Source: Gordonia westfalica (GTDB taxonomy: Bacteria > Actinomycetota > Actinomycetes > Mycobacteriales > Mycobacteriaceae). From it: DNA of 64,000 nucleotides. The position numbers were made by a program, and so were the translations under genes. This document shows, piece by piece, positions 21,088 to 33,336 of the stretch (positions are counted from its first letter, which is position 1; each line of letters begins with the position of its first letter). Location of the stretch: NCBI RefSeq assembly GCF_900105725.1, contig NZ_FNLM01000034.1, forward strand, positions 992,001 through 1,056,000, in the 5' to 3' direction. A model generated the notes under the pieces. It saw only the letters and a list, made by a program, of their open reading frames with translations, searched no databases and was not told the DNA's origin.

Positions 21088-21954
21088 TCATCCCGAGATC
21101 TTGATTCCGGGCGAGGTGCCCCAGAAGACGAGCGTCATGACCAGGTTCGCGAACACGATCACGATGATCGCGAGTCGGATGGCATGTCCGGCAGCAACTC
21201 CCACACCTTCGGGCCCCCCAGAGGCGAAATATCCGTAGTAGCACTGGATGAACGTCGTCAGCAGGACGAAGACGATCACCTTGATGAACGAGAACACCAT
21301 GTCCCAGGACACGATGAACTGGTTGAAGTAGTACAGGTACGTGCCCTCGCCCTGGCCGCTCTGGACCATGAACATGAACTGGCAGGCAAGGTAGTTGGCG
21401 GCCAGCGAGACCGAATACAGCGGGACGATCGCCAGGACCGCCGCGGCCATGCGCGTGGTCACCAGATAGGGCAGCGGACGGATCGCGATGGCCTCGAGGG
21501 CGTCGATCTCCTCGGCGATACGCATCGAACCGAGCTGGGCGGTGAAGCGACAGCCCGACTGCGCGGTGAACGCGGTCGCCGCGAGGAGCGGCGCGATCTC
21601 ACGAGTCGTCGCGAAGGCCGACAGTCCGCCGGTCACCGGCGACATGCCGAGCAGGTTCAGCGCGGTGTAACCCTCGATGCCGACGGTCGCGCCGCCCATG
21701 ATGCCGAGGATCACCATGACGCCGACCGTGCCGCCGCCGACGACGATGGCGCCGTTGCCCCAGGCGACATCGGACAGCAGCCGCCAGACCTCTTTGCTGT
21801 AGTGCCGGAAAGCGAGTGGCACCGCGGCGATCGACCGGACGAGGAAGGTGATGAGGTGACCCATCGCCGCGAGCGCATCGCGCGGGCCGCGGTAGACGGC
21901 CTTGGCGGCCTCGACGGGTCTCAGCGCCGGTGGCACATAACGGGACGCAGCCAT
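21088..21954 (-). CDS. yrbEB: MCE-associated ABC permease YrbEB (MlaE family)
   Basis: A 288-residue MlaE-family permease with about five to six membrane helices. The conserved loop with the coupling helix is visible at residues about 150-170 (GSMRIAEEIDALEAIAIRPLPYLV split by the EEIDAL motif). It pairs with YrbEA to form the membrane channel energised by an ATPase (Mkl/MceG) that is not in this window. It follows YrbEA by one base. Confidence 0.93.
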   Translation of the reverse strand: MAASRYVPPALRPVEAAKAVYRGPRDALAAMGHLITFLVRSIAAVPLAFRHYSKEVWRLLSDVAWGNGAIVVGGGTVGVMVILGIMGGATVGIEGYTALNLLGMSPVTGGLSAFATTREIAPLLAATAFTAQSGCRFTAQLGSMRIAEEIDALEAIAIRPLPYLVTTRMAAAVLAIVPLYSVSLAANYLACQFMFMVQSGQGEGTYLYYFNQFIVSWDMVFSFIKVIVFVLLTTFIQCYYGYFASGGPEGVGVAAGHAIRLAIIVIVFANLVMTLVFWGTSPGIKISG

Positions 21955-21955
21955 C

Positions 21956-22813
21956 TCACACCACCTTCGCCGGGAAGAGGATCGCGAACAACTGCGTGAG
22001 GATCACGTTCACCGTGAACAGGAGCAGCACCGAGTTGACCACCGCGGCGTTCACGGAGTTGGCCACACCCGCCGGGCCGCCCTTCGTCGAGAGTCCGCGA
22101 TCGCAGGCGACGATCGCCACGATCGCGCCGAATATCACTGCTTTCGCCAACGCGAACATGAGGTCGGCAGTGGTCGCGAAGGACGCAAAGGTGCCGGTGT
22201 AACTACCCGGCGTACCCCCTTGGAAGTAGACGTTGAACACGTAACCGGTGATGAACCCGACGAAGCAGACGAAACCGCAGAGCAGGAAGCTGACCACCAT
22301 CGTGGCGAGGAGTCGCGGGGAGATCAGTCGCTCGATCGGGTTGACGCCCATGACCTTCATCGCGTCGATCTCGTCGCGGATGGTCCGCGAGCCGAGGTCC
22401 GCCGCGATGGCCGATCCGACGGCACCGGCCAGCAGCAGCGAGGTGACCAGCGGCGCGCCCTGACGGATCACACCGAGGCCGGTGGCCGCTCCGGAGAACG
22501 AGGTGGCGCCGACCTGTCCGGCGATGTTGGACACCTGGATCGACACGATCACGCCGATCGGGATGGCGACGAGGAGCGTCGGGAACACCGAGGTACTCGC
22601 CATGAAAGCGCACTGACGGACGAACTCGCCGAACGGAAAACGCCGTTTGGCGAGGTCGACGAAAAGCGTGCGGAACACCTCGACGAACATGCCCAGCTGG
22701 CGTCCGAAGGTGTCGAACGAGGCCACGACATGCTTGTCGAACCACGACCGAACCGCACCCGGTCTCTTCCGACCGGTCTCCTCGTCATCCGAGGTGACTG
22801 CGTCTGTGCTCAA
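21956..22813 (-). CDS. yrbEA: MCE-associated ABC permease YrbEA (MlaE family)
   Basis: A 285-residue MlaE-family permease, first gene of the mce operon. The family motif RDEIDAMKVMGVNPIERL is at about residues 145-162, and five to six membrane helices are evident. The start codon is TTG at 22813 with GGGTAGGGA just upstream, an unusual but plausible choice; the reading frame gives STDAVTSDDEETG at the N-terminus. It is divergent from treZ across a 340-base gap that should hold the operon promoter. Confidence 0.92.
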   Translation of the reverse strand: MSTDAVTSDDEETGRKRPGAVRSWFDKHVVASFDTFGRQLGMFVEVFRTLFVDLAKRRFPFGEFVRQCAFMASTSVFPTLLVAIPIGVIVSIQVSNIAGQVGATSFSGAATGLGVIRQGAPLVTSLLLAGAVGSAIAADLGSRTIRDEIDAMKVMGVNPIERLISPRLLATMVVSFLLCGFVCFVGFITGYVFNVYFQGGTPGSYTGTFASFATTADLMFALAKAVIFGAIVAIVACDRGLSTKGGPAGVANSVNAAVVNSVLLLFTVNVILTQLFAILFPAKVV

Positions 22814-23153
22814 TCCCTACCCTTGCGTCTCGGCTTACCCGTTCACCGGCCGTCAGGTCGCAATATGCGTGATCTCGTGCTCCGATCGCGCACCTCGCTC
22901 GGCAGATCTGCTCGAGGTGCCCCCTTGGGCATGAGCGTCGCCGTAATATACCCCGCTCTCGTTCGCCAATGTGCGCGGCCTCACAGTATCGTGCGATGCG
23001 ACTGCGGGAGCCCCGACATACCTTGCATGATGTGAGCAATTCCCCGACGACGTCCGCGACTGATGACCAGAGCACCATAACTGGGTCAGCCGACCAACGG
23101 GAACAAAACCCCCACTTCGTTCCAATGCGGCTCCTCTGCACCCGCCGACGTCG
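22814..23153. promoter_or_regulatory. Divergent intergenic region between mce operon and treZ
   Basis: A 340-base gap with lower GC than its neighbours. On the minus strand a TATATT box (about 22945-22951, in GGGGTATATTACGG) with TTGGCG upstream could serve the mce operon, though the spacing is not ideal. An A/T stretch near 23100-23125 (GGAACAAAACCCCCA) is also present. No clear operator, hairpin or small gene was seen. In M. tuberculosis nothing comparable lies here because the tre genes are contiguous. Confidence 0.4.
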
Positions 23154-24928
23154 GTGAACGAGATCCGGGTGTGGGCGCCCGGGGCGGAAACAGTGGACCT
23201 CGTCGTACGATCCGGCGGTCCCGGCTCCCCTCACGGTCGGCGCCGATGTCCGCCGACGCAGGAGGATGGTGGCGGGTCCCCGCCGACTCCGCGATCGACG
23301 CCGGCCCAGACCTCCGCTACGGGTTCTCCGTCGACGGTGGACCCGTCCGGCCCGACCCGCGCTCGGTCCGCCAGCCCGACGGCGTCCACGAGATGTCGGC
23401 GCTCTTCACGGTCGACGAATCGCTGTGGACCGATGCGGGGTGGACCGGCCGCGACGCGCGAGGTGCGGTGATCTACGAACTCCATCTCGGGACGTTCACC
23501 CCGGCAGGCACTCTCGACTCGGCGATCGAACGGCTCGATCACCTCGTCGATCTCGGCGTCGACTTCGTCGAACTGATGCCCGTCAACGCCTTCAACGGCA
23601 CCCACAACTGGGGCTATGACGGCGTCGGCTGGTACGCCGTGCAGGAGACCTACGGGGGCCCGGCGGCACTCGCCCGCTTCGTCGACGCCTGTCATGCCAG
23701 GGGGCTCGGCGTGATCCTCGACGTCGTCTACAACCACCTGGGACCGTCGGGCAACTACCTGCCCGACTTCGGGCCGTATCTCAGTGAGGACACGACGTCG
23801 TGGGGGTCGTCGGTGAACCTGTCGGGCCCCGACTCCGACGAGGTACGCGCCTTCATCACCGGCACCGCCCTGCGCTGGTTCAGCGAATTCCACATCGACG
23901 GACTGCGTCTCGACGCCGTCCACGCACTCGCCGACCACCGAGCCGTGCACATCCTCGAGGAACTGGCCGCGGCGACAGACGCGCTGTCGGCCGAACTCGG
24001 ACGCCCGCTGTCACTCATCGCCGAGAGCGATCTCAACGACCCACGGATGTTCACCTCGCGCGCGGCCGGCGGTCTCGGGCTGGCGGCGCAGTGGGACGAC
24101 GACATCCATCACGCCATCCACACGCTGGTGTCAGGTGAGAGGCAGGGCTACTACGCCGACTTCGGCAGTTTCGACTGCCTCGCAAAGGTCGTGACCGGAG
24201 GGTTCTTCCACGACGGCACCTACTCGTCGTTCCGGCGCCGGTGCCACGGCCGGCCGATCCCGACCGATCTCGTGCCCGCGTCGTCGTTGCTGGCCTACAC
24301 GTGTACCCACGACCAGGTGGGCAACCGGGCGATCGGCGACCGGCCGAGCGCCTATCTAGACGGCGGGCAGCTCGCGATCAAGGCCGCCCTGGTCCTGTTG
24401 TCCCCCTTCACCCCGATGCTGTTCATGGGCGAGGAATGGGCCGCGGCAACCCCTTTCCAGTTCTTCACCTCGCACCCTGAACCGGAGCTGGGCCGGGCGA
24501 CCGCGGAGGGCCGCCGCTCGGAGTTCGCCGAACACGGCTGGGACAGCGACGATGTGCCCGATCCGCAGGACCCGGAGACCTTCGAACGGTCGAAGCTGGA
24601 CTGGTCGGAACCCACCCGGCCGGACCATGCCCGCGTGCTCGGGTTCTACCGGTCGCTGATCGCGCTCCGGAGAACCGAACCGGCACTCCACGATCCGGCC
24701 TTCGCGTCGGTCGACGCCGAATTCGACGAGGCGGCAGGCTGGTTCGCGATGCACCGCGGCGAGTGGTCGGTGGTGTGCATCCCCGGCGAGGAGCCGGTGG
24801 CACTCCCCTGGCCGCTCGACGTCCGGCTGGCCTGGGAGCAACCGGCCGACGGGATCTCACCCGGGCACAACGTGATCGTCGGAGTCCGGCGCGATTCACA
24901 GCCCGGAGCCGCGCCGAGCGCGGGTTGA
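23154..24928 (+). CDS. treZ: Maltooligosyltrehalose trehalohydrolase TreZ, apparent frameshift near the N-terminus
   Basis: GH13 hydrolase that releases trehalose from maltooligosyltrehalose. Motifs DVVYNHLGPSGN, DGLRLDAVHAL (nucleophile Asp), AESDLNDPRM (acid Glu) and CTHDQVGNR are intact. The expected N-terminus, MNEIRVWAPGAETVDLVV, starts at ATG 23154, but that frame leaves the TreZ sequence after about 22 codons. The remainder, from MSADAGGWWRV (23246) on, is in the frame offset by one base. The switch lies between about 23214 and 23246, in the GC-rich run GGTCCCGGCTCCCC. A single lost base explains it. Without frame correction translation could begin at 23171 or 23246, giving a TreZ without its first beta strands. 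Confidence 0.85.
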
Positions 24929-24944
24929 GGCTGTAGAACGTCGG

Positions 24945-26324
24945 TCAGGTCAGGTATTCGTAGGCCGGTGAACCCGGTTCGAGCCGCTCGCAGTGCAAGC
25001 GGGAGCGCGACATCCGGTCCATCAGGTCGCCGAGGCCGTCCGGGCTGCCGAGCTGGACACCGACCAGCGCGGCACCTGTCTCACGGTTGTTGCGCTTGAC
25101 GTACTCGAACAGCGTGATGTCGTCGTCGGGTCCGAGGACCTCGTCGAGGAACCGGCGCAGTGCCCCGGGCTCCTGCGGGAAGTCGACGAGGAAGTAGTGC
25201 TTGAGTCCGCGGTGCACCAGCGAACGTTCGATGATCTCGCCGTAGCGGGACACGTCGTTGTTTCCGCCCGACACCAGGCACACGACGGTCGCATCGGCGG
25301 GCAGGCGCAGCTTGTCGAGTGCGGCCACCGCGAGCGCTCCCGCGGGTTCGGCGATGATGCCCTCGTTCTGGTAGAGCTCCAGCATCGCCGAGCAGAGGGC
25401 ACCTTCGTCGACGTGCGTGATGTGGACCGAGCCCGGGGCCGGCGACAGCGGTCCGTCGGGGATCACCCGGACCGCCGGGTTCGCCGAGATCTCCGACAGG
25501 ATCGGATGATCGCTGACGACCGCGCCCAGCTCGGACATCACCCGGTGTCCGATGGTGCCGATCCGCTTCACGGCCGCACCGTCGACGAACGGGTCGATCT
25601 CGTCGAGGGTGACCGGTCCCCCGTTGACGAGCGCCGCGCTCAGCGACACCGCCCCGGTCGGTTCGACGCCGACGATCGTCACCTCGTCGGAGAGCCCCCG
25701 CAGGTACGTGGACATGCCGGCCAGGCAGCCACCGCCGCCGACGGGCGCGACGACGACGTCGGGCATCCGGCCCAGTTGCTCGACGATCTCGCGTGCGATG
25801 GTCCCCTGACCGGCCGCGGTCCGCGGGTCGTCGAAGGCGTGGATCCACGCGGAGCCGGTGCGCATCACATCGGCCTGAGCGGCTGCCGCAGCGGCGTCGT
25901 AGGTGTCGCCGATCGCCTTCAGCTCGACGTAATCACCGCCGTGCCAGGCGATCCGGTCGCGCTTCTGCTTCGGCGTGGTGGTCGGGACGTAGATCCGGCC
26001 GGGCACCTTCATGCTCTTGCACGCGAATGCGACTCCCTGGGCGTGGTTTCCGGCGCTGGCCGCGACCACACCGCGGGACAGTTCCTCGGCCGAGAGCTGC
26101 GCCATCACGTTGTAGGCGCCGCGGATCTTGTACGAGCGGACGGTCTGCAGGTCTTCGCGTTTGAGGTAGATCTGTGCGCCCGACGCCGACAGTCGCGGGC
26201 AGGCCTCGAGTGGGGTACGCGCCACCGCGTCGGCGATGCGCGACGACGCCGCCTCGATGGCGTCGACCGTCAGCGCCGGACCTCGCTGGTGAACGGGAAC
26301 GTGGTGCGTACTCACGACTGCCAT
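24945..26324 (-). CDS. ilvA: Threonine ammonia-lyase IlvA
   Basis: A 459-residue PLP enzyme that deaminates threonine to 2-oxobutanoate, the first step to isoleucine. The PLP lysine is Lys66 in SYKIRGAYN; SAGNHAQGVA and the phosphate-binding GGGGCLAG are present. A C-terminal ACT-like regulatory region (HYFLVDFPQEPGALRRFL) spans about residues 375-455. The single regulatory domain gives the shorter form common in actinobacteria, presumably inhibited by isoleucine. The ATG at 26324 is preferred; a GTG seven codons upstream is open but lacks support. Its end faces the treZ end 16 bases away. Confidence 0.95.
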   Translation of the reverse strand: MAVVSTHHVPVHQRGPALTVDAIEAASSRIADAVARTPLEACPRLSASGAQIYLKREDLQTVRSYKIRGAYNVMAQLSAEELSRGVVAASAGNHAQGVAFACKSMKVPGRIYVPTTTPKQKRDRIAWHGGDYVELKAIGDTYDAAAAAAQADVMRTGSAWIHAFDDPRTAAGQGTIAREIVEQLGRMPDVVVAPVGGGGCLAGMSTYLRGLSDEVTIVGVEPTGAVSLSAALVNGGPVTLDEIDPFVDGAAVKRIGTIGHRVMSELGAVVSDHPILSEISANPAVRVIPDGPLSPAPGSVHITHVDEGALCSAMLELYQNEGIIAEPAGALAVAALDKLRLPADATVVCLVSGGNNDVSRYGEIIERSLVHRGLKHYFLVDFPQEPGALRRFLDEVLGPDDDITLFEYVKRNNRETGAALVGVQLGSPDGLGDLMDRMSRSRLHCERLEPGSPAYEYLT

Positions 26325-26519
26325 GTTCTCACTGCGCGGGATCACCCGAACGGTCCGGGTACACCCATTCCGGCACGGCGGGTATGTGCCGGGTGTGTGC
26401 CGGGGTTGCTCTCACCGATGTCTGGGTATATCCGCGAAGCCCCTCGCCGGCTCGCGCCCGTGCGCGAGACTGGGCGAGGAGAAGGCACCACGACCCGCCA
26501 CCTCACCACCGGAGCAGTC

Positions 26520-27512
26520 ATGACAACTCGCCATCCGTCTTCGCGCCGGCCCGGGCGCATATCCCGTCTCACCCGGATCGCCGCCGGCGCTGCGGCCACG
26601 GCCATGGCCCTCGGTCTCGCCGCCGCGGTCGGCCCCGCCCCCGCGGCGGCCGCACCCGCGTGTCCCGGAGCCGCGCCCGCTCGGCTCGTCGGCGTGGTTC
26701 CGGGTGCCGCGCTCGAGGGTCTCACCGTCGACGCCGGAGGGCGGCTCTACACCACCGATCTCATCTCCGGTCGCGTGTACCGGCTGAACGGGCCGGGTGC
26801 GCCGGCGGTCCCGATCGCCCGGGTTCCCGGCGGGAGCGGTGCGGGTGCGCTCGCCTGGACTCCCGGCGGAACCCTTCTGGTCGGATACGGCGCCGATCCC
26901 CGCGTCATCGTCGGCGATGCGCTGCGGCACGCGTCCATCGGCCGCCTGGAAATCAACAGCCTGGCGTTCCGTCCGTGGGTGACCGGCCTGTCCGCCGCGA
27001 ACGGGATGGATGTGTCGGCCCGCGGAAATGTGTACGCCACCAACGACTTCGGCAACCTCATCGGGCGGGTCACGCCGGGTGGTGCGGTGAACGCCGCGTG
27101 GGGTTCGCTGCCGAGCGCCAACGGCGCGGTCCTCGGTCGCGGCGACGGCTGGCTCTACGTCTCGCGCACCTTCGTGAACCCGGGCGTCAGCCGCATCTCG
27201 ACCGCCAACCCGAGAGTCGTGCAGAGTCTGCTCGGCGTCGGTGCGCCGTCGACTCCTGACGGACTGACCCTGGACTCCCGCGAACGGCCGATCGTGCCGT
27301 TCAACGCGACCGGTGAGATCGTCCGGATCACCTCACCCGGACGCTACTGCGTCCTCGCGACCGGACTGCCCACCTCGAGCGTGGTCTCCTACGGTCGGGG
27401 CGACCGCGGATTCTCGGCCGGACGCCTGTACCGCGCCGGATTCGACGGGCGTATCTACGAGATCCCGGGCGGATTCGATCCGGGTGCGACTGCCGCATTC
27501 CCCGGCAGGTAG
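26520..27512 (+). CDS. Secreted beta-propeller protein (SMP-30/NHL-like), function unknown
   Basis: A 330-residue protein with a signal peptide: basic N-terminus with RR at about 9-10, a hydrophobic core (AAATAMALGLAAAVG) and a cleavage site near AAAAPA (about residue 46). The mature part has repeated blocks ending in G-x-L/V-Y (GGRLYTTDL, RGNVYATNDF, DGWLYVSRTF, AGRLYRAGFDGRIYEI), the pattern of a six-bladed propeller as in SMP-30 or NHL proteins. No catalytic metal site could be assigned. ATG 26520 has GGAG nine bases upstream. The 3' end overlaps the convergent small gene 27455-27724 by 58 bases. Confidence 0.75.
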   Translation: MTTRHPSSRRPGRISRLTRIAAGAAATAMALGLAAAVGPAPAAAAPACPGAAPARLVGVVPGAALEGLTVDAGGRLYTTDLISGRVYRLNGPGAPAVPIARVPGGSGAGALAWTPGGTLLVGYGADPRVIVGDALRHASIGRLEINSLAFRPWVTGLSAANGMDVSARGNVYATNDFGNLIGRVTPGGAVNAAWGSLPSANGAVLGRGDGWLYVSRTFVNPGVSRISTANPRVVQSLLGVGAPSTPDGLTLDSRERPIVPFNATGEIVRITSPGRYCVLATGLPTSSVVSYGRGDRGFSAGRLYRAGFDGRIYEIPGGFDPGATAAFPGR

Positions 27513-27724
27513 CGCTCACCCCACCACACCGCGAGAACCGCCACCGCCGTCACCCAGGCAGTGGCCTGCGGCGACCCGAAGATCAGCAGGGTCACGACGG
27601 CGGTGGCGACACCGGCGAGAACCGCGTGGGCCTTGTGGGCGGGCCACTCGATGCCGAAGACCTCGATCGTGCGCGGAGCACGCCGGACCGGACGGTGCGC
27701 GTTGATGCCGATCATCGTGGTCAT
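27455..27724 (-). CDS. Small membrane protein, unknown function
   Basis: An 89-residue protein with a charged first 35 residues (RRAPRTIEVFGIEWPAHKAH) and two hydrophobic stretches (AVLAGVATAVVTLLIFG and ATAWVTAVAVLAVWWG) that could form a hairpin in the membrane. The last 19 codons overlap the convergent propeller gene. Whether the overlap is real or the protein ends a little earlier cannot be told. No family recognised; coding status is supported by the clear membrane pattern and codon use. Confidence 0.6.
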   Translation of the reverse strand: MTTMIGINAHRPVRRAPRTIEVFGIEWPAHKAHAVLAGVATAVVTLLIFGSPQATAWVTAVAVLAVWWGERYLPGNAAVAPGSNPPGIS

Positions 27725-27850
27725 CTGCGGACACTCCCCTCGACGGCTGACGTGACTGGACGTGCCGTCGAGTATAGCGGCTCACGAAGAGAAATGTTCG
27801 GTGGCCCGAAACCCTGGTGACGGGGACCCTGTCAGTGCGGTGGTCGGGCG

Positions 27851-28072
27851 GTTTCGACGCGGTGGCTCGCTCCGCTCGCTACCGGCTCAACCAGCAGAAA
27901 CACAACTCACCGGCTCAACCAGCAGAAACGCCGGTTGAGCCGACACCGAGCGAAGCGAGGCGTCGAAACCCACCGACTCGACCAGCAGGAACACGCCACC
28001 CCACGCCGGTTGAGCCGACACCGAGCGAAGCGAGGCGTCGCGTCGAAACCCACCGACTCGACCAGCAGGAAC
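27851..28072. repeat. GAGCGAAGCGAG-type palindromic repeats after dnaE1
   Basis: One inverted copy (27851-27891) and two direct copies (27931-27992 and 28007-28072) of a unit of about 60 bases. The unit contains GGTTGAGCCG, a GAGCGAAGCGAG core and GTCGAAACCCACCGACTCG. The direct copies are nearly identical; the second has a five-base extra GCGTC. The inverted copy could pair with either direct copy into a long hairpin. The second copy ends two bases before the dnaE1 stop codon, so the array may act as its terminator. A short open frame through it is not considered a gene. The rest of the gap 27725-28073 holds no gene. Confidence 0.85.
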
Positions 28073-28073
28073 G

Positions 28074-31619
<3,546 letters not shown>

Positions 31620-31823
31620 TGTGCCTCTTCTGTGCTCGCTGGTTGCTGTGCTCGCAGATCGTGCGCACGCTCATCATGTGCTCGTCGACTACCGAGTCCG
31701 GGTCCACTTTAGGCGCGCGCACCGACACCTACTCGGAGGCACTCCGGGCCGTGACGAATGGGACAGCTGTGACACCATGTCCGCCGCGCGCCCGGATTCA
31801 CGTAGCGCCACGGGCCACGAGAA

Positions 31824-33248
31824 CTACAGCGCCACGACGAAGACGACGACGATCAGGATCAGCAGCACGGCCGCGACCCCGCCCAGTACCAGGGGCAGCC
31901 GGTTCGGGCTCGACGACGGACCGGGAACCCCGGACGACGTCGGTCCGCCCGGGAACGGCGGTCCACCCGGGGGCCGGCCCATCGGACCCGACCCCGCGGC
32001 GCGGAGATGGTCGTTGGTCTGGCGGTGCGGACCGGACGGCGGATGCTGCCACACGGCGGGATCGGCTCCCGTCGCCGGTCGCCGGTGTCCCTCCCGCGGC
32101 TGCCTGTCCCCCGCCCGCCGGTCCTCGTTCGGCCGGGGCGCGGCTCGTCGGGTCGACGCCTCACCGGGCGGGGCGGGCGCCGGTCCGGCACCGTACGCCG
32201 TACGTCCGGGCGTCGGTGGCGATTGCGATGGCGGCATCGCGCGACGCGTGGCCGGCATCGGATACGGCTGGTTCCGGGACGCCGGGCGGGGCGTGACCCC
32301 GCGGACGGTGACGGCCTGGGCGTCGGGAACAGCCGGCGGGTGCCCAGGTCGGAGACCTTCGTTCGGGGCAGGTCGGAGAACTGCGGTGAGGGCGTCGGCG
32401 AACTCGCGGCAGTTCGCGAAGCGCTCCTCCGGCGTCTTCGCCATCGCCCTCGCGATCACGGCGTCGACGCCCCGGGGCACCCCGGGTACGAGTTCCGATG
32501 CCCGCGGCACCGGGTCCTTGAGGTGTGCGCCGATGACCGCGCCGGTGTCCCGGTCGTCGAACGGCACCCGGCCGGTGAGCAGGTGGAAGGTCGATGCCGC
32601 CAGCGAGTACTGATCGCTCCGACCGTCGAGCGTCCGTCCCATGAGCTGTTCGGGTGAGGCGTAGGACAGGGTTGCCAGGACGGTCCCGACCGACGTGAGG
32701 GCCTCGGCCTCGTCGGAGATCTTGGCCACACCGAAGTCGGTCAGCAACACGCGCTGCTCGTCGACGGTCGAGTCCTCGTCGATCTCGGCGAGGAGGATGT
32801 TCCCGGGTTTGACGTCGCGGTGCGTGAGGCCTCGCCGGTTGGCGTGATCGATGCCGCGGGCCACCTGAGACACGATGTGCGCGACCCTCGGCAGTGTGAA
32901 TCGCCCGATGTCGCCGAGTTCGCGGGCGCAGTCGGTGCCCGGCACGTACTGCATCGCGATCCACAGCAGATCCGACGCGCCGGACTTCGACGCGGTGGGG
33001 ACGGTCGCCCGGCCACGGTTGAAGACGGTGACGATGTTGGGGTGGTCGAGTGTCGCGGCGACCTCGGCCTCACGGAGAAAACGGCGCCGAAAGTTGTTGT
33101 CGGTCAAGCCCGCCGAGCCCTTGAGCACTTTCAGTGCGTCATAGCGGGGAAGCTCCGGATGCCGGGCCAAGAAGACAGCGCCCATCCCACCGCTGCCGAG
33201 CAGTCGCTCGACGCGGTACCCGGCGATCACCGTTCCAGGCTCGAACAC
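31824..33248 (-). CDS. Ser/Thr protein kinase with C-terminal membrane anchor
   Basis: A 474-residue PknB-type kinase. The glycine-rich loop GSGGMGAVF is at 18-26, the ATP lysine Lys40, the catalytic loop HRDVKPGN at 143-150 (Asp145) and DFG at 171-173; the kinase domain ends near residue 285. A long Pro/Arg/Gly-rich linker (about 290-450) leads to a single membrane helix (LPLVLGGVAAVLLILIVVVFVVAL, last 24 residues). There is no extracytoplasmic sensor domain, because the protein ends with the helix. So it is an anchored kinase whose signal probably comes from inside the cell or from the linker. Substrates unknown. Confidence 0.93.
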   Translation of the reverse strand: MFEPGTVIAGYRVERLLGSGGMGAVFLARHPELPRYDALKVLKGSAGLTDNNFRRRFLREAEVAATLDHPNIVTVFNRGRATVPTASKSGASDLLWIAMQYVPGTDCARELGDIGRFTLPRVAHIVSQVARGIDHANRRGLTHRDVKPGNILLAEIDEDSTVDEQRVLLTDFGVAKISDEAEALTSVGTVLATLSYASPEQLMGRTLDGRSDQYSLAASTFHLLTGRVPFDDRDTGAVIGAHLKDPVPRASELVPGVPRGVDAVIARAMAKTPEERFANCREFADALTAVLRPAPNEGLRPGHPPAVPDAQAVTVRGVTPRPASRNQPYPMPATRRAMPPSQSPPTPGRTAYGAGPAPAPPGEASTRRAAPRPNEDRRAGDRQPREGHRRPATGADPAVWQHPPSGPHRQTNDHLRAAGSGPMGRPPGGPPFPGGPTSSGVPGPSSSPNRLPLVLGGVAAVLLILIVVVFVVAL

Positions 33249-33269
33249 CCTCTCAATCTAGGCGAGTTG

Positions 33270-33287
33270 ACCGGCGATGTCGCCGGT
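33270..33287. terminator. Short GC-rich hairpin after the rluD-like gene
   Basis: ACCGGCGATGTCGCCGGT forms a perfect stem of about seven pairs with a four-base loop. It lies 50 bases after the end of the rluD-like gene and before the kinase start on the same strand. There is no T-run, as is usual for terminators in this group, so the function is a guess. Confidence 0.35.
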
Positions 33288-33336
33288 TGATCGAGCGAAC
33301 GAATGCCGTCCTCCCAGTGGAGATCCGACAAGTCGG

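Noticed and set aside
13487..22813. Assignment of the mce operon as the cholesterol (mce4) type
   Set aside because: No steroid-degradation genes are near and sequence alone does not settle the type.
24993..26519. Long N-terminal extension of the secreted propeller protein
   Set aside because: The extension runs antisense to ilvA. The ATG at 26520 has a ribosome site and opens a proper signal peptide.
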